Origin: Echinometra lucunter
Lineage: Eukaryota; Echinodermata; Echinoidea; Camarodonta; Echinometridae
Direction: 5' to 3'
Assembly: GCA_029962745.1 (NCBI GenBank)
Contig: CM057151.1
Span: 39,938,943-40,002,942 of the forward strand
Length of the DNA stretch: 64,000 nt
In this document: positions 61,320 to 64,000 of the stretch, one piece after another
Numbering within the stretch: the stretch's first letter is position 1
Layout: the number at the start of each line of letters is the position of its first letter
The notes under the pieces: model-generated
Databases searched by the model: none
Told to the model about the DNA's origin: nothing
What the model saw: the letters and a program-made list of their open reading frames with translations, nothing else
Position numbers and translations under genes: made by a program

Positions 61320-61545
61320 TGATAATAATGACTTCCAATAAAGCGCTCACATCCATAACGGTGTGACCCTCAGGGCGCTTGGACCTGGCTTGGATATTAT
61401 TACCTTGGTTGTAGTTGAGCCACCAAATTAAAAAGTGCTCACTCATGCCAAGCATATCAGGTACCCATTTTTTTACACCTCTTTGGAGACTGCTAGATAT
61501 AATGTCTTGCTAATGGCTTCAGTGCCCGGCTGGAATTTAAACCCT
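61320..61545 (-). mobile_element. 5'-truncated SINE (minus strand)
   Basis: On the minus strand GGGTTTAAATTCC (a decayed B box) leads into AATGGGTACCTG and later ATTATTATC. AATGGGTACCTGGCAAAG occupies the same position in the SINE at 254-465, so this is the same or a sister family. The upstream tRNA part is missing, cut off by the MITE at about 61548. Confidence 0.5.
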
Positions 61546-61547
61546 GC

Positions 61548-61712
61548 ACTCTAAATTTCTTAGACTGAATCAGGGACAAAACCAAAATTCGATTAAGTCT
61601 CAGTCTAATAGGTTTAGAATCAACCTCATTGATGATAATTTCTTAATCTGATTTTGGATTTTTCCGTAATCACGTTCTCTTAGATTAATGTCTAATCTAG
61701 GAAATTTAAGGT
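61548..61712. mobile_element. Foldback MITE (TAAATTTCTTAGACT ends)
   Basis: Left TAAATTTCTTAGACTGAAT and inner ACCAAAATTCGATTAAG are both mirrored, in order, on the right (ending AATCTAGGAAATTTAAGG). The arms are imperfect. Its left end coincides with the break in the SINE at 61320-61545, so it may have inserted there or next to it. Confidence 0.6.
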
Positions 61713-62336
61713 GTAAATCTTGAGACTGAAAGTTAAGTGAAAGAACTACAATACCACGACACCAGTCCTCTGTATCAGTTATTCTCCGATGCTTCTTACA
61801 TACCCCTGAAGAGGTGGTATGAAAATGTGAGATATGACCCCCCCCCCAAAAAAAAAAAAAAAAATGAACATGGTTCTCTTACATTTTTTTTTCAAATACT
61901 CTATTAGCCTATTAGTTATTTCCAACACTTCATGTTTTTTAAAAGAAAATAAGTGTCGGTGAAAGAGACTTTTTTGCGGGTGTTAATATTTTACTGGAGG
62001 ATTATTTTACGATTAGGACAAAATCGATGATGTTTTGCTCGGAGTTGTTAAAAGTTGTACCTCACAAAATTTTGAATGAAAACCCCGTAAACGGTGAATT
62101 GACAGGAATACCGGTATATACATAAGATACATACATATCTTAAGGTATGTATATATCCTAACGATTATATTTCTAACGCACGTTGAAGTCTCTGTACATA
62201 ATTTTATGCATGCGTAAAATGATAATGAACGAGACATGTGATTCCATATCATTTCTGATGTGCATAACCAACAAGTCATGAAAATTAGTGAAATTAGCCA
62301 CCAAAACTTGTAAGAAAAACAACAATTAATGTGCTA

Positions 62337-62606
62337 CACACTAAGAAAAAAGGTGCAATTTTGCACCATTCAAATGCAACACTGGGAGCTCCTTTTAGGG
62401 TGCAACTTTGCACCTTTACGAGCTTTTCGCACCCTAAAAGGTGCACCTTTGCACCTTTTAGGGTGCAAACGGGCATTTTCGGGTGCAAACAAGAACAAAA
62501 AGGTGCATTTTTGCACCTTTTTTGTATTGGGTGCAAGATTGCACCCAAAAAGGTGCTGCCAGTGTTGCATGTAGGGTGCAAACTTGCACCTTTTTTTCTT
62601 AGTGCG
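62337..62606. mobile_element. GGTGCAA-family MITE, copy 3
   Basis: Ends CACACTAAGAAAAAAGGTGC and TTTTTTTCTTAGTGCG with TA on both sides (62335-62336 and 62607-62608). Internal heptamers GGTGCAA/TTGCACC alternate. 270 bases, versus 370 in the 50053 copy. Confidence 0.93.
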
Positions 62607-62945
62607 TACCATTAATATCGCAACAACCAGTATGTTCCCTCGCCATTTCTGAATTCCAGCAGAAGAAACAATACACATGGGACCAAGTCATGATTCTTTG
62701 CAATATGAAAATGATTACTCAGGATCTGCAAAATCAGCACAAAGTCCCCATGACATCATAAAAACAAAGTAAAAGCGTGTACCCGCTATTTCCTCATGTC
62801 AAAATAAAAACTGTAAATTTAAGGGGAATTGGGGAAAATGCAATTTTTGTTGTACCTTTTACACTTGAAGAAGGATCCTAAACTAAGTTGTTTTGGCTGT
62901 AAGATATCTCCAACAGTTAGGCTTTGTAGGCCATGCAACTGGGCA

Positions 62946-63185
62946 TGTTGGCCCAATTGATAGAGCGTCCGCCTCATCAACGGGAGGTCGTGGGTTCGAT
63001 CCCCGGCCGAGTCATACCAAAGACTTTTTTTTTAATGGGACCTTCTGCCTTCTAGCCGGGCGCTCGGCATATACAGTAAAAACGGAGAAGGGTAATAATA
63101 ATGTGTTATGTTATGCAGGGCTCGCTGGAAGAGTAGCTGATAAAAGCTAAAGTGGCTACCCTGTGTAAATAAGACATTATTATCA
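62946..63185 (+). mobile_element. tRNA-derived SINE
   Basis: The head contains an A-box-like TGATAGAGCG and a canonical B box GGTTCGATCCC at 62993-63003. The body has a T run and an AATAATAATG run; the 3' segment GGCTACCCTGTGTAAA matches GGCTACCCTGGGTAAA of the SINE at 254-465. The rest of the two bodies differs, so one 3' module is attached to two different heads. Confidence 0.75.
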
Positions 63186-63189
63186 TTAT

Positions 63190-63780
63190 GTAAAAATAGC
63201 TCTATCATGGGGTTTCAGTGCGGAACTAAGGTTCAAACTGTTTTTGCTTAATAGTTGGGTTTTCCTAACATAGTCAAAGCTTTGTAAATTAAGCACAATA
63301 CAAAGGTAAAGAAGTCAAAATATATTAACATGGCTAACATCAAGCGCTCTATGCATCTTTAACCTGACAAAGGACAATTTATTTTATAATCTGCAACATG
63401 ACATTCTTGAACGAAGCATAGACATAACTACACATATTCAATTGTATTATGCAGATAATACCGTTTCACAAAATCACGTTCTCTTCTCTCCTCATTCAAT
63501 TAACGCAAAAACTATAGAATCTTGATGGTACTTACGTCATTTTGCTATTAAATGCGTTTTTTGCGTGAGCAGAAGAAAGTGTCTAATCGCTGAATCCGTT
63601 GATTCAATAAATGGTAAGAGTCATAGAAACTGGCAAAATCTGAAGAACTTGTATCTATATAGGTTGAAACACTAAGTTAGAGCAATGATCAATTATGTTC
63701 GTAACACTGCTTTTGTCTGTATACTATCTACTCTAAAGCCGGAAGAGTAAAATTAGCCCAGGTTTCATGAAACTGCGTTA
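63190..63780. other. No gene recognised
   Basis: AT-rich DNA without a supportable feature. Confidence 0.5.
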
Positions 63781-63781
63781 A

Positions 63782-63850
63782 TGTATCGGAACAAACGCGG
63801 AGTACTCGTCTGCAAAGCAGGTGTTGATAGACACAGTTCGATTCCCGCCA
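63782..63850 (+). mobile_element. tRNA-Cys-like SINE head (fragment)
   Basis: CTCGTCTGCAAAGCAGGTG resembles a tRNA anticodon arm with a GCA anticodon, and GTTCGATTCCC (63837-63847) is a canonical B box. The T stem does not pair, so this is not a functional tRNA gene. A typical SINE body is not seen after it. Confidence 0.5.
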
Positions 63851-63994
63851 AGAGTAAATACAACCAAGCAACTCATGACCAGTCGTCTCTCCTTGAACGC
63901 CAGGCTGCATCTCTCTCCTATCGATAATTCCTTTGACGGTTGCTGCGGCGTTCGCCCCCACTACGACGCACATGACATTCACAGAGTGAGCGAG
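63782..63994 (+). other. Candidate exon running to the window edge with a GTATGT donor
   Basis: One + frame stays open from 63782 through 63994, where GAG is followed by GTATGT, a good 5' splice site at phase 0. An internal ATG lies at 63875. Translation after it includes SPIDNSFDGCCGVRPHYDAH. The first third overlaps the SINE-like head, which argues against coding there. No family recognised; antisense is also open. Treat as a weak lead only. Confidence 0.2.
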
Positions 63995-64000
63995 GTATGT

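Noticed and set aside
62946..63015. Possible functional tRNA gene
   Set aside because: A and B boxes are present but the acceptor, anticodon and T stems do not pair properly, and the sequence continues into a SINE body.
1..64000. CRISPR arrays, bacterial operons or phage genes
   Set aside because: No regular repeat-spacer array, no ribosome-binding-site-led gene clusters and no prokaryotic protein were seen; the window is eukaryotic.

Overview
The window looks like non-coding, repeat-rich nuclear DNA of an animal, most probably a marine invertebrate deuterostome such as an echinoderm. Four things point that way. The DNA is AT-rich with long GA/CT, G/C and A/T homopolymer tracts. tRNA-derived SINEs and many short foldback elements are interspersed throughout. 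No bacterial-style gene packing is present. The only clear protein gene is an intronless animal rhodopsin-class GPCR. The species call is inference; no mitochondrial or rRNA marker is present.

The one confident gene is a 366-residue peptide GPCR on the minus strand at 36457-37557. It has all seven helices and resembles the bombesin/GRP, endothelin and CCHamide receptor group. A good 3' splice site lies about 30 bases upstream of its ATG, so a 5'-UTR intron is likely. No second convincing gene was found. A candidate exon at the right edge (to 63994) and a GC-richer patch at 48.7 kb are reported as weak leads.

Layout. 0-7 kb: a SINE (254-465), decayed tandem repeats, hAT-like ends and foldback MITEs. 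8.0-9.3 kb: an element with long terminal inverted repeats and a 7-8 bp target duplication. 10.2-10.8 kb: a near-perfect palindrome next to a large foldback. 11.7-12.1 kb: one element inserted in another, with a perfect 8-bp duplication. 14.05-14.2 kb: the C-terminal end of a LINE ORF. 18.6-20.5 kb: a hierarchical satellite (20/21-bp monomers) enclosed by hAT-like ends. 22-23.4 kb: a MITE containing a minisatellite, then a nested pair of TA-flanked MITEs. 25.8, 26.3 and 28.5 kb: small foldbacks. 33.8-34.2 kb: two foldbacks placed end to end. 35.2-37.6 kb: SINE fragment and GPCR. 38-52 kb: mostly featureless, with short tandem duplications and two MITEs. 53.0-53.4 kb: Harbinger-like MITE with TTA duplication. 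54.3-56.4 kb: a 161-bp satellite with nuclear-receptor DR1 motifs in every unit. 56.56-57.0 kb: another abutting foldback pair. 61-64 kb: four SINE or SINE-like pieces and two MITEs.

The genes do not form a system together. The dominant biology visible is transposon nesting, foldback MITE amplification and satellites arising inside or beside transposons. Coordinates of repeat edges are read by eye and may be off by a few bases where arms are degraded.
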